A stretch of 64,000 nucleotides of DNA from contig NC_012878.2 of assembly GCF_000003195.3 (NCBI RefSeq), positions 13,075,104-13,139,103 of the forward strand. Reading direction: 5' to 3'. Position numbers and translations under genes: made by a program. This DNA comes from Sorghum bicolor (taxonomy: Eukaryota; Streptophyta; Magnoliopsida; Poales; Poaceae). The notes beneath the pieces are model-generated. The model was given only the letters and a program-made list of their open reading frames with translations. It did no database searches and had not been told where the DNA came from. Position 1 is the stretch's first letter, and each line of letters opens with the position of its first letter. Positions 55,417 through 64,000 of the stretch are shown piece by piece.

Positions 55417-56667
55417 TCACTGTGGTGGTGGGAAATTCTGGTACCATCCAGCCCAGCGTTGTGCGTCTTCCTCTCGCACACGTCGGATATGTTGGCCGTT
55501 TTGTAACGCCAGTTGCAATGTTGCTTCTTGCCCAATCTGCAATTCGCCCATGTCATTAATGAGACTGTCCATACCGGTGGGCTGGTGACGCCTAGCCCTG
55601 TCCCTTGGGCGTGGAGTGCGTTGTGGAGGTAGACCCATGGAGTCTGAAGCATCCACTGACATTGCTTCATCGCCCTCTTCAACGTCATGGTGCGAGGATC
55701 CTCCTTGCTCCATCTGGGCGGCTTGCATCATCCTTCTTGTCACCCTGCGTGTCCCTGCAATATCTGGACTTGCCACTTGGGCTAGTCTAATGGTAAGTGT
55801 GCGGACCCCATACAACCGGCGCCTCGCACATGGGAGAGGAATTTCGGTTGTATAGCCCGGATAAATCATTTTAAGTTCACCATTTGGATTTCTTATGAGC
55901 ATGTTAGCATTGATAAAGAAGTTCTCATCTACCACTCCTCTAACATAGCCAATGTCTTCAAAATAATGTGATTCAAGTAATCCAAAAGTATCGGCTATTC
56001 GAGTAATAAAGGATGTGAAATAGATGGGCTTCCCATACTCAATAGAGTTAAGCCAATAGTTCACTAGCAGTTTCACAGGGGAGACCTTGATTTTACTAAC
56101 CATGGCATAGAGAATTTTAAGTTCATCATCAATTAAAGTATCAGTTCCCATGCCAGGATATAGAGTGCACATGATCCAGAAGTGAAGAAAGCGCAAGGTT
56201 GGATTATGGATTTCAATGGGAGTAGGATTTGAACAATCATTAGAGCCAGAAATTGCTTTCCAGAATCTAAATTTATCGAACATTCTAGTGGCATGATCTA
56301 GATCAAGTTCACATTCATGTCCACACCCTAAAGCAGTGTTTAGCAAACTCCAATTTAATTGATGTTCTTGCTCACACATGCGAAAAGATATTCCATTATT
56401 TGTGAGTTTTAGGGTGCATAGAAATTCCTTAGCAAGCAATTCTTTTCCAAATTCAGGCACTTGCCAAAAACTACTCCAACCAATTGCTCTAAACACCTTA
56501 TCGAATTCAACATCCATACCTGTGCGGGCCAAAAGGTCCGGATCGATGATGCTAGTGTGTAGGAAGAGACCCTCTCGGATGATGTAGTACCTTTGCAACT
56601 CTTCTTGGCTTAACATGAGGCCGCTCTCGGGCTCTCTCATCCTTGATGGAGGCTCGTAGGGTACCAT
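55417..56667 (-). CDS. E5 Athila ORF-1 type protein (416 residues, intact)
   Basis: A complete ORF downstream of gag-protease on the same strand (MVPYEPPSRMREPESG). The central part (about residues 25-270) has RTGMDVEFDKVFRAIGW, KELLAKEFLCTLKLTNNGI, PTLRFLHFWIMCTLYPGMG and VSPVKLLVNYWLNSIEYGK, which I recognise as the domain found in the ORF-1 proteins of Arabidopsis Athila elements. The C-terminal third is Arg/Gln-rich. Its biochemical role is not established. In Athila elements this gene sits in the env position, but no signal peptide is seen here. Its retention in a pol-less element suggests it matters to the element's cycle. Confidence 0.7.
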   Translation of the reverse strand: MVPYEPPSRMREPESGLMLSQEELQRYYIIREGLFLHTSIIDPDLLARTGMDVEFDKVFRAIGWSSFWQVPEFGKELLAKEFLCTLKLTNNGISFRMCEQEHQLNWSLLNTALGCGHECELDLDHATRMFDKFRFWKAISGSNDCSNPTPIEIHNPTLRFLHFWIMCTLYPGMGTDTLIDDELKILYAMVSKIKVSPVKLLVNYWLNSIEYGKPIYFTSFITRIADTFGLLESHYFEDIGYVRGVVDENFFINANMLIRNPNGELKMIYPGYTTEIPLPCARRRLYGVRTLTIRLAQVASPDIAGTRRVTRRMMQAAQMEQGGSSHHDVEEGDEAMSVDASDSMGLPPQRTPRPRDRARRHQPTGMDSLINDMGELQIGQEATLQLALQNGQHIRRVREEDAQRWAGWYQNFPPPQ

Positions 56668-57866
56668 CCCATGGTAACCTTATTCTTCCTCCCTTCCATG
56701 AGCATGGTGAGAGCCTTGAGAAGAGCTCTCACCCTTTGCTTTCTTGAACTTGCCGAAGATATGCTTCTTCATCCTCCTACACAAGTGAGGCAAAACAAGC
56801 TCCTACTACTACTACTATGCAAGGGGAATCTTTTTGGGTTTTTGTTTTGATGACTATTTCTAAACTAAACTTGAGAAATGGCTTGTAACAAAGAGAGAAG
56901 AGAAAGGATTGTGAGCTCGAAATGGTTCTGGTGGTTTTGGGTGTGGAGTTGAGCTCACAATGCTGTGGTATTTATAGGGGGAGAAGGGCAAGTAGTGGAC
57001 CCACAATATAGGGGTCGGCCGACCCCCCCTAGAAGCACTTTGAATTTGAATTTAGCTTTATACAGGGAACCATTCTGCATGCTTTCAAGATTTTGCAGAG
57101 ATGGTCCAAAATGGGGGTCGGCCGACCCCCATCCTAGCCCCTCCTCCACTTTAAACATTGTGTCATTGATTGTCCAGAAGAGTAAAGGCTAGGTGTGGAC
57201 CAAAAGTTTTCAAATTGTTTCTGAGATTCCCTGTTTTAGTGCTTTGTGAAAGGTAAAAGATGAATGGCAAAAGTGGAGACATGTCTAAAGTGATTCCTAT
57301 GGACCATGGGAGCACTCAAGCATGCCTAGGTGACCACTTTGCAGAATTTAAGCTAGTGGAGTGGTCCCAAAAGAATCAAAGATGAAAGGAGCATCTTATG
57401 ACTAAAGTAAAGGATCAAGGGACCACTCTTTTTCAAACTTTAGCTAGTGTTACAAGCATAGGACTCCATTGTGATTCAAATGGTGGCCAGCAGGAAGCAA
57501 GTGGGGCCAATATGGGGGTCGGCCGACCCCCACATTGGAGCTCCCAGAGCATCCAAGTGCTGGGTTGGAACCTCTATGACTAGCAAGGTTGAAATGTGGT
57601 GAAGTGGGCCCTAAGGTGGGGTCGGGCGACCCCCCTTTGGGAGCTCCAGCAGCTCAAATTTTTATGACAAGTTATTCTCAAGATTTTATTTATTATGGCT
57701 AAACATTTTGTCGAAATAAGATATGCAAAATTCAAAGTAAGAATGCAATTGAAAAGTGAATAGTAGAAATTGAAATGCAGAAAATAAATATGGGATAACT
57801 ACTGATTTACCTTAACAGCAAGGGCTCCATGTTTTAGGTCCGTAGAGCAGGACCTCTCCATCTTGT
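56668..57866 (-). other. E5 spacer between gag-protease and the ORF-1 type gene
   Basis: No coding domain is seen. Four palindromes lie at 57011-57026, 57114-57129, 57515-57530 and 57618-57633. This is where RT and integrase would be in an autonomous element. Confidence 0.65.
57011..57633. repeat. 16-bp palindromes in the E5 interior
   Basis: Three perfect GGGGTCGGCCGACCCC (57011-57026, 57114-57129, 57515-57530) and one GGGC form (57618-57633), matching those of E4. Confidence 0.85.
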
Positions 57867-59930
57867 TCATTCTTCGGGTGCATCAGATGGTCCCGGAGAC
57901 GTGGACCTTGATTGCACCTCTTTCTCCCGCCATACTTGCTTGGTATTGATTTTTGGTTCAGCGGGTTCCTCTTCTTTCTTTTCGGACCTTTTGGCCGACT
58001 TACCTCTCTTGTCCCTTCGGCGTCGGATGTGGCGAGGCTTAGTCGGAGGTTCTTTGTCCTTCACCTGCATGTTAGCTTTATAACCATTGAATGGACATTT
58101 TACCTTCCATCCTGGGAATTGGAGGTGAATCTGGCCGGACCCCACATAGATGACTGCATTGACCGTGTTGAGGAATGGCCTTCCCAAGATGATCGAGACA
58201 TCATTATTGGATCCCATATCCAAAATGATGAAGTCGGCAGGGACGTAGTCGTCTTGGACCTTTACCAGTATGTCCCTTGCCAACCCCTCAGGGAACCTGA
58301 TCGTCTGATCTGCCATCTGCAAATGAACAAATGTGGGGTGCAAAGGCCCCCCTAGCAAATTATCATAAGTTACCTTGGCCATGATGTTGACACCCGATCC
58401 AAGGTCGCAGAAGGCGTTGTGGAAGATTTGCGGTCCGATCTCACAGGTGATGGTCGGCAGGCCTGGGTCGTCTTTCTTGGTGATGAAGGGCGAATCCAGA
58501 AGATAGCTCCAGTTGGATTGTACCGGAGGCTTACCGAACCTCGTAGTAACTAGTTTAACTCCTTCAATTGGGTCCTCAGGTTTCCCTGGGATCTTACCTT
58601 GCTCGAAGGATGAGACAGCTGCTGCTAATTGAGCTAATTGTGTTTCTAGCATTTTGTTAAAGCTCAACTGATTTTTCATAGCAGAGTTAAAGCTATCCAA
58701 CTTTTCACTTAAGTTTTCAAGGATCTTATCATTAGCCATCATTTTCTTGTTAATGCTATCATTGATTTTAGATTGGCCTAAGACAAGATCTCTAAGAGAA
58801 GGTTGGTTACCAAAAGAATTATTGAAATTTTGATTGTAACCATTACCTTGATTACCTTGGCAGAAGGGGCGCGAGTTCCATTGCTGTTGTTGGGGCCGGT
58901 ACCCATTGTTGTTGTTGTTGATGAAGCTCACTTCCTCCTTTGTTTCGGGACAATTGTTTCCCGAATGATCATCTCCTCCGCACACTTCGCACCATGAATC
59001 AGATTCAATGGCCCGTGCAGTGGCGTAAGGTTGAATGGTCTCTTGCTTGGAACTTTCTTCCATCTTCTTCATTAAGAGGTCCATCTTAGCAGAGAGCATG
59101 TCCACCTCATTCAAGGCATGGACACCTCTTCTCTTGGGTTGGAGGTGTTCCTCATTCCATCCTTGGTTTATAACCATCTTTTCAATGAGGTCCTTGGCAT
59201 CCTTGACTTTGTGTTGCAAGAATGCTCCTCCAGCGGCAGCATCAAGGTGACTACGGGCCAAACCGGTCAGGCCATGGTAGAAACCTTGGATTAGGAGCCA
59301 CTCCTCTATCCCATGATGAGGACAGGCGCGAATGTACTCCTGCAGACGTTCCCATGCTTCGGGAATCGTCTCATCCGCTTGCTGTTGGAAGCTGGAAATC
59401 TTTCCACGAAGGGCGCTGGTCTTGCCCATCGGAAAGAACTTCTTGAGAAATGCATTGGCGCACCTCTCCCACGTGGTCACTTCACCCTTGTTGGCGTAGA
59501 ACCATTGCTTCGCCTTCCCCAATAACGAGAATGGGAAGAGGCGAAGACGGATGGCGTCTGCGGCGACATTCTTGATGGTGAAGGTGCCGCACACCTCCAA
59601 GAAGTGTTGGAGATGGGCATTGGCATCCTCGTGTGGCTTTCCACAGAAGGGATTGGCTTGCACCATATTGATAAGCGCAGGCTTCAACTCAAAAGTCGCA
59701 TCCCCCAAGTTAAGCTGCGGACCCGTGGCGACATTGTCAGCCGACGGCGCAGAGTACTCAGAGATGGTCTTCTGGGCCATAGCTTCTTTGATAACCGGTG
59801 CAGATACTCCTTCCTCTAATGGATTCAGGTTCGAGATGAACCTTTGAGGTGGAACTTGACGACGTCTAGTTCTCCTCAACAGTTGCTCAGGATCTTCAAC
59901 GAAGTTTGACGGCAATTGGAAACCGCTCAT
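57867..59930 (-). CDS. E5 gag-protease (687 residues, intact)
   Basis: Starts MSGFQLPSNFVEDPEQLL soon after the primer site. Retrotransposon gag domain at about residues 95-215 (FPFSLLGKAKQWFYA, FLKKFFPMGKTSALRG, CPHHGIEEWLLIQGFYHGL). One CCHC knuckle near residues 310-323 (CEVCGGDDHSGNNC). Asn/Gln-rich linker, then one retropepsin-like domain with FCDLGSGVNIMAKVTY (Asp 509) and SIILGRPFLNTVNAV. DLG in place of DTG is common in plant Athila-like elements. The C-terminus is highly basic and Glu-rich. It corresponds to the second protease domain of E3. No stop interrupts it, so the product could still be made. Confidence 0.9.
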   Translation of the reverse strand: MSGFQLPSNFVEDPEQLLRRTRRRQVPPQRFISNLNPLEEGVSAPVIKEAMAQKTISEYSAPSADNVATGPQLNLGDATFELKPALINMVQANPFCGKPHEDANAHLQHFLEVCGTFTIKNVAADAIRLRLFPFSLLGKAKQWFYANKGEVTTWERCANAFLKKFFPMGKTSALRGKISSFQQQADETIPEAWERLQEYIRACPHHGIEEWLLIQGFYHGLTGLARSHLDAAAGGAFLQHKVKDAKDLIEKMVINQGWNEEHLQPKRRGVHALNEVDMLSAKMDLLMKKMEESSKQETIQPYATARAIESDSWCEVCGGDDHSGNNCPETKEEVSFINNNNNGYRPQQQQWNSRPFCQGNQGNGYNQNFNNSFGNQPSLRDLVLGQSKINDSINKKMMANDKILENLSEKLDSFNSAMKNQLSFNKMLETQLAQLAAAVSSFEQGKIPGKPEDPIEGVKLVTTRFGKPPVQSNWSYLLDSPFITKKDDPGLPTITCEIGPQIFHNAFCDLGSGVNIMAKVTYDNLLGGPLHPTFVHLQMADQTIRFPEGLARDILVKVQDDYVPADFIILDMGSNNDVSIILGRPFLNTVNAVIYVGSGQIHLQFPGWKVKCPFNGYKANMQVKDKEPPTKPRHIRRRRDKRGKSAKRSEKKEEEPAEPKINTKQVWREKEVQSRSTSPGPSDAPEE

Positions 59931-60047
59931 ACACTGTCAGGCTTCACAATAAAGGAAGACAAGACAAGTGATGGGTTATCCCTATCACTACTTGATAACT
60001 AGCAAACTCTGGATTCTCTTTTTGTTAAAACTCTTAGACAGACGCTC

Positions 60048-60065
60048 TCCCCGGCAACGGCGCCA
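60048..60065 (-). other. tRNA-Asp primer-binding site of E5
   Basis: TGGCGCCGTTGCCGGGGA on the minus strand, eight bases from the LTR. It is the same as in E3 and E4. Confidence 0.92.
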
Positions 60066-60073
60066 GAAATGCT

Positions 60074-61658
60074 TGTTGACACTTCTTAACGCAACCACCG
60101 GATATCGGCGACGGCGCCAGAAGTGCCCTGGTAGGGTAACTCTATTTACTATTGGATAATTCCGCAAGCGCACAGAATGTACCGCTGTAGCACTTCACCA
60201 AGGAGTATTCCAAGGTATCGTAATTTATATTTTCCCAAGGGAAAGCGGCTAAGTGTGTTTAACAAAAAGGGGAATGAGATTCCTTGAGTTGTCTAGTATC
60301 AACTAGTGAATAAGGGTGGTAAATAACGAATAGGAAGGGTAGTGGTGAATCCAAGGTCCTATGCTAAAGGTAAATGGTAGAGTTAGCTAGGTGGGAGGAC
60401 AACGAGTGAGTAAAGGACTCCTATGTATCTAACTTAACTTCTGTGACTTACTTTAATAGATAATTGCCTTAACTACGCTAGAGCCTTACTAACTGTGTGC
60501 GAGGGATAGCCGAGCTGGTAAGACGCTTAGAAGGTTTTTCACCTAACCCCTTACCGAAAGCGACTATTGGGCTTATGGACGCCTTACCTTTTAAGAACTA
60601 GCCTGTACGTGAGGAGAACCTAATGCCGCCCACGATCTGTCACCTACTAGGGAGTGCGCTCCTACTTTCCGTTCAAGCCAGCGGTAATCAAAGGTAATCT
60701 TAAGTATGAGCACCACGGTCACACTTAATCCTACAACTCTAACTAGTTGCAGCTAGCTAGAGCTCCTATACAAGATAGGACGATGATGCACACACAGGAG
60801 TGGTTACAGGTCACTAACTTCACTAAGACAACTATATTACTAAAGTAAATGCACAACAAGACTAAAAGACTTGCACTAAGTAAGAACTCAGTAAAGTAAA
60901 GTAAGAATAATATATTAATAAAAGGAAAGTCTTACAAAAGTAGAAAGGTACAAGAGCTATACCAGACTCTCCAGAAGACGACTCCGGAGACCCCGAGCTT
61001 CGCTCGACTCGACTCTAACTCCCACTCTAGACTAACTACTACTCTACTTGTATGCTTGGAACTTGTAATGCACTTGGCCTTGGAATTGCACACTTGAAAT
61101 GAAGGGTGGAGGCTGCCTTTTATAGAGGGAGATGGAGTAGGGGTTACTCCATCGCCACGTCATCGATCCGCGTGACATCTTCTCTCCACCCTTGGATCAA
61201 ACCGACCTCACAACCGCCATTTGATCAACGGCAGGGGCAAATCAACATGTGGGACATGTGGGGAAGGTCGGTGGGAGGCCACCGACCCTGGAACCGCCTT
61301 TGATGTGGGGTCGGGCGACCCCACTTCTGGGCCTCTGGGCCCACCAGCAGTGTCCACAGGGGTCCCTTATGTCGGTGGACTAGGTGGCACACCTGGGTCC
61401 CACCAAAGAGGGGTCGGGCGACCCCCTCCCTGTGGGCCCAGGGTGTCACCTGTTGTCCCCTCGATCTCCTCTTGATGATTCTGATGTTGGCTTTGTCAAA
61501 TAATGTCTTGAATTTGTTGTTCCTGCATAAACAAGCTAAGAGTACAAGTGGAACTAGTTATGGATAAAATATGTTCATGTCATGTCATTTCCCCTTGTAA
61601 CCGAGGCATGTTGACGGTGTTTTGTATGTGGATTTCTATGGTATATCCACCGTCAACA
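60074..61658 (-). repeat. 5' LTR of E5 (1585 bp)
   Basis: Same length as its partner. Palindromes at 61307-61322 and 61410-61425; the second is intact here but mutated in the 3' LTR. Tip inverted repeat 61609-61619 with 61648-61658. Confidence 0.94.
61118..61124 (-). promoter_or_regulatory. TATA box of the E5 5' LTR
   Basis: The minus strand reads CCTCTATAAAAGGCAGC, a strong TATA box at the expected place in U3. Confidence 0.7.
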
Positions 61659-61663
61659 CCATC

Positions 61664-64000
61664 GCCCTTGGTCTAGTCATCACCCATGGCTGGGTACAGA
61701 CAGAGGATGCAATAACCATAGTACATTTGACCATCTGCAAAACAACATGGGAGTAGAACCCTGAGTACGAGAATGTACTCAGCTAGACTTACCCGTCATA
61801 AACTTAAAATAAAGACTCTTCAAGGATCATGAAGGCTATATAGTGGGGTAGCTGACAACCATTTTGCATAACCACAGGATTCTATTATCATAACCTACTC
61901 AAATCTTTCTTCTTTTAATTTGCTCAAGTTGAAAGTATCATTACCTATTATCTAGGTTTGCACCTGCACTATTACAAACAAGTATAGCAATATGATGGTA
62001 CCTCATCATAGCATTCTTAAAACCATTTATCTTTATAACCCAAGTGTTCCATAGTCCTTACTACGAGGACAGGGCTCATGTCAAGTGCTCACTATCCAGG
62101 AGCGATGGCGATTCGAATCGATTTCTAACCAGCCGGTGAGGTATTCCCCACACAAACCACACTCACTGATCAAGTGAGCTACAGATCACCGTATTACACT
62201 ATCCAGGACCAATTCGCGGGTTCGGCAGGCACCGCCAGTACCCGAGGACTGTTCCGGCGACCGAGGTATCCAAGGTATACCAAGGTTGCGCGCCGCGCCC
62301 TCGTCGTTCTCCTCAACCATCACCAATACAGCGCATGGGGGCTCGATTCCCGGCCCGGATAGTGTTCAGGCTTCGCGGTCGGAACGACTTATCCTTCCAG
62401 CTAAGTGTGGGGCATGCGTTCAACATGACAAGAGGGCCGTCAACGATCGGTCCTTAATCGACACAGGTAGGGGCACTATGGTCAACCCACCATAAGACCC
62501 TGCCTAGTCTCCAATTCAATCTCTCACTTGGTTATCCTCTTTCTCAAAGCAACCACTGCTTAAACAAGTAGGTATCCACCTATATCTCGCAGGTGACAGG
62601 GAATCACCCGACTTCTACCGGACTAAGCAAGCTTAGCATAGACTCCGTGCCTATCTATATAGGACAAGGTAGATAAACGAGTAGGGATAACAAGGAGTAC
62701 ATATGCATCAACGGTGTCAAGCAATTCCTATCACTTAAATGCAGTAGTAGAACAAGCATAGTATATCATGTAAGTTAGCGAGAATAGGGAGACTTAGAAT
62801 GCTCCGGGGCTTGCCTTTCTCAAACGTGCTGGGCCGGTGATCCGGACACTCCTGTAGCTCTTCCCCGGGTTCTGGTGCTTCCGGAGGTTCCTGCTCCTGA
62901 ATCTCCTCTGGCTCCTCGGGTCCCACCTCGTTCTCCTGCGAGCCTGTATGATGCATGTGTGCTCATGAGTGGAGTGTGAGATGCCTGAGTGGATGCTTGT
63001 ATGAGAAGGTACCAAATGATCATGACGTGATGCATAGGTGATTCACTTGGTCATGCTCATTACAAGGTAGTCAACATCATGCAAGAACAGACAATTGAAT
63101 TAAACATCTATTGCATTCTCTTCTACCAATTGTGTTCAAGTGTAACCAGCAACCCGCATGATGCTTCAAAATACACCAAACCCCTTTTTATTCTATTTAA
63201 CCCATATATAACAATTCACAATTTTCTTTATTCATTTCTAGGCCCATCAAAATTAGCATGCATTTCTGTTTATCAATAAATTCCACAAAATTTACAGGAG
63301 ACTACCAGTCAAGCATAAAGTCTACTATAAATTTTTCATAATTTTTGGATACTGATTTTGAGCTACAAAAATCACAAGATTAATTAATAAGGGCAATTAC
63401 AATTACCCTACTGTGGTATAAGTGTCAAACAGCAGATTTCATATTTTTATAATTTGCCTAATATCATAAGAAACACCCACAAAAATTACCAGATTAATTG
63501 CATGATCCAAATTTTTATTAAAAATCATAAACCACTTCCATGCAAGCATTTAAATCACTATAAATTCATTTATACACCAAATATAGTGTAGCAATATTTT
63601 CCCAGTGAGTTAACATACATGCAGAGTCAACAAATCAAGTTTCATATTTTTCTAAGCCATATTTTAATTACTATGCATTTTCCAACTCTAGCAAAAACAT
63701 GGATTAAATATAATTGCACAGAAAAGTTACTTAAACATGACATGCAACCATTCCATGCGATAGATCTGGAAACAGAGAACACACCAAAATTTATTTCACA
63801 ATTTTTGGAGCTATAATCCTCAAGATATGGATTTTTGAATACTTAACCCATTTTCTGGAAAAACCTTTAAAACGGAAAAACGACTTAAACGCTAGGCGCA
63901 CCCGGATTCAAACCCTTGGAATCACTGATAGGCGGGACACGCGAGTCAGGTGACCCCACTTGTCATCCACCCCACGACCCCGCGGCCAAAGATCGGCCGG
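61664..64000 (-). repeat. Tekay-like LTR, right part
   Basis: Continuation of the interrupted LTR after E5 and its TSD. It contains CpG-rich stretches around 62200-62500 and 62800-62950 and an AT-rich stretch at 63080-63850. The short open frames on both strands do not resemble proteins. Nothing else is recognised. Confidence 0.6.

Larger units (their letters stand above)
52446..61658 (-). mobile_element. E5: Athila-type element with gag-protease and an ORF-1 type gene, no pol
   Basis: LTRs of 1585 bp (52446-54030 and 60074-61658) and a perfect TSD ccatc (52441-52445 and 61659-61663). About five LTR differences by eye, so it is young. Minus-strand order: LTR, tRNA-Asp primer site, gag-protease (687 residues), gap with palindromes, 416-residue Athila ORF-1 type gene, non-coding region, LTR. 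No RT or integrase is present, so it must depend on another element's Pol. It lies inside the Tekay-like LTR. Confidence 0.94.
52093..64000 (-). mobile_element. T: Tekay-like gypsy LTR or element, split by E5, open to the right
   Basis: The left border reads TGTAACAGAACC on plus, which on the minus strand is an LTR end ...GGTTCTGTTACA. The two parts (52093-52445 and 61664-64000) contain stretches typical of long Tekay-type chromovirus LTRs: a 3' part with ATGTGGTTTGAAATCC on minus, and the paired words near 61750-61790 giving ACTCAGG...ATGTACTCAGC-type sequence. Orientation is inferred from these. At least 2.7 kb of LTR is visible and no coding domain. The left TSD copy would be gagta (52088-52092); the right one is outside. 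Confidence 0.6.

Noticed and set aside
58401..58412. DLG instead of DTG in the E5 protease considered as inactivating
   Set aside because: DLG-type sites are common in plant Athila-like proteins, so this alone does not show loss of activity.
61664..64000. Short minus-strand Pro/Glu-rich frames near 62735-63035 considered as a gene
   Set aside because: Three overlapping frames of similar length with no motif, within LTR-like sequence.
1..64000. An integrated pararetrovirus (caulimovirus type) considered
   Set aside because: All RT genes come with integrase or LTRs or, for the LINE, with endonuclease; no movement protein or coat protein of that type is seen.

Overview
The window is a block of nested retrotransposons from a plant nuclear genome, most likely a grass. 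The evidence is a Sirevirus-type copia element with an env-position gene, Tat, Athila and Tekay-type gypsy elements, and an L1-type LINE, all very close to grass families. I see no cellular host gene, rRNA, tRNA or CRISPR array. Almost every base can be placed in one of seven elements, and the boundaries of four of the five nested insertions with both ends visible are fixed by exact target-site duplications (TSDs); the fifth has one mismatch.

The backbone is a decayed Sirevirus-like copia element on the + strand. Its pol starts abruptly at 6281, its env-like gene runs from 10565 to 33716, its polypurine tract is near 51840 and its 3' LTR starts at 51854. Insertions split it: (E1) a Tat-type gypsy, - strand, ending at 6280 and running off the left edge; (E2) a Tat-type gypsy at 11986-24247 (TSD tagtg/cagtg); (E3) an Athila-type element without pol at 24664-32955 (TSD caggc); (L) a LINE at 34051-51748 (15-bp TSD); and (T) a Tekay-like LTR in its 3' LTR from 52093 to beyond the right edge. 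The LINE is itself split by (E4) an Athila element with pol at 41306-51552 (TSD ctcac). T is split by (E5) an Athila-type element without pol at 52446-61658 (TSD ccatc). E1-E5, L and T all lie on the - strand relative to the window.

The LTR pairs give an order. E4 LTRs differ at about 1 of 1346 positions by eye, E5 at about 5 of 1585, E3 at about 25 of 1654 and E2 at about 28 of 728. The innermost elements are therefore the youngest, as nesting requires.

The most interesting biology is in E2 and E3-E5. E2 carries, antisense to its own gag-pol, a seven-exon gene for a plant-mobile-domain (PMD) plus coiled-coil protein with its own TATA box; its six GT-AG introns keep a consistent reading frame. 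E2 is also saturated, in every frame and on both strands, with the hexamer pair GCCGAT/ATCGGC. E3 encodes two successive retropepsin-like domains and no reverse transcriptase. E4 has a full RT-RNase H-integrase ORF but a short gag without a zinc knuckle; E5 has a full gag-protease and an Athila ORF-1 type gene but no pol. E4 and E5 share a tRNA-Asp primer site, related LTRs, a nearly identical block of about 104 bp, an LTR-tip inverted repeat and many copies of a 16-bp palindrome (GGGGTCGGSCGACCCC). They may be a complementing helper/dependent pair.

Limits: all comparisons were made by eye. Lineage names come from recognised motifs, not from a search.
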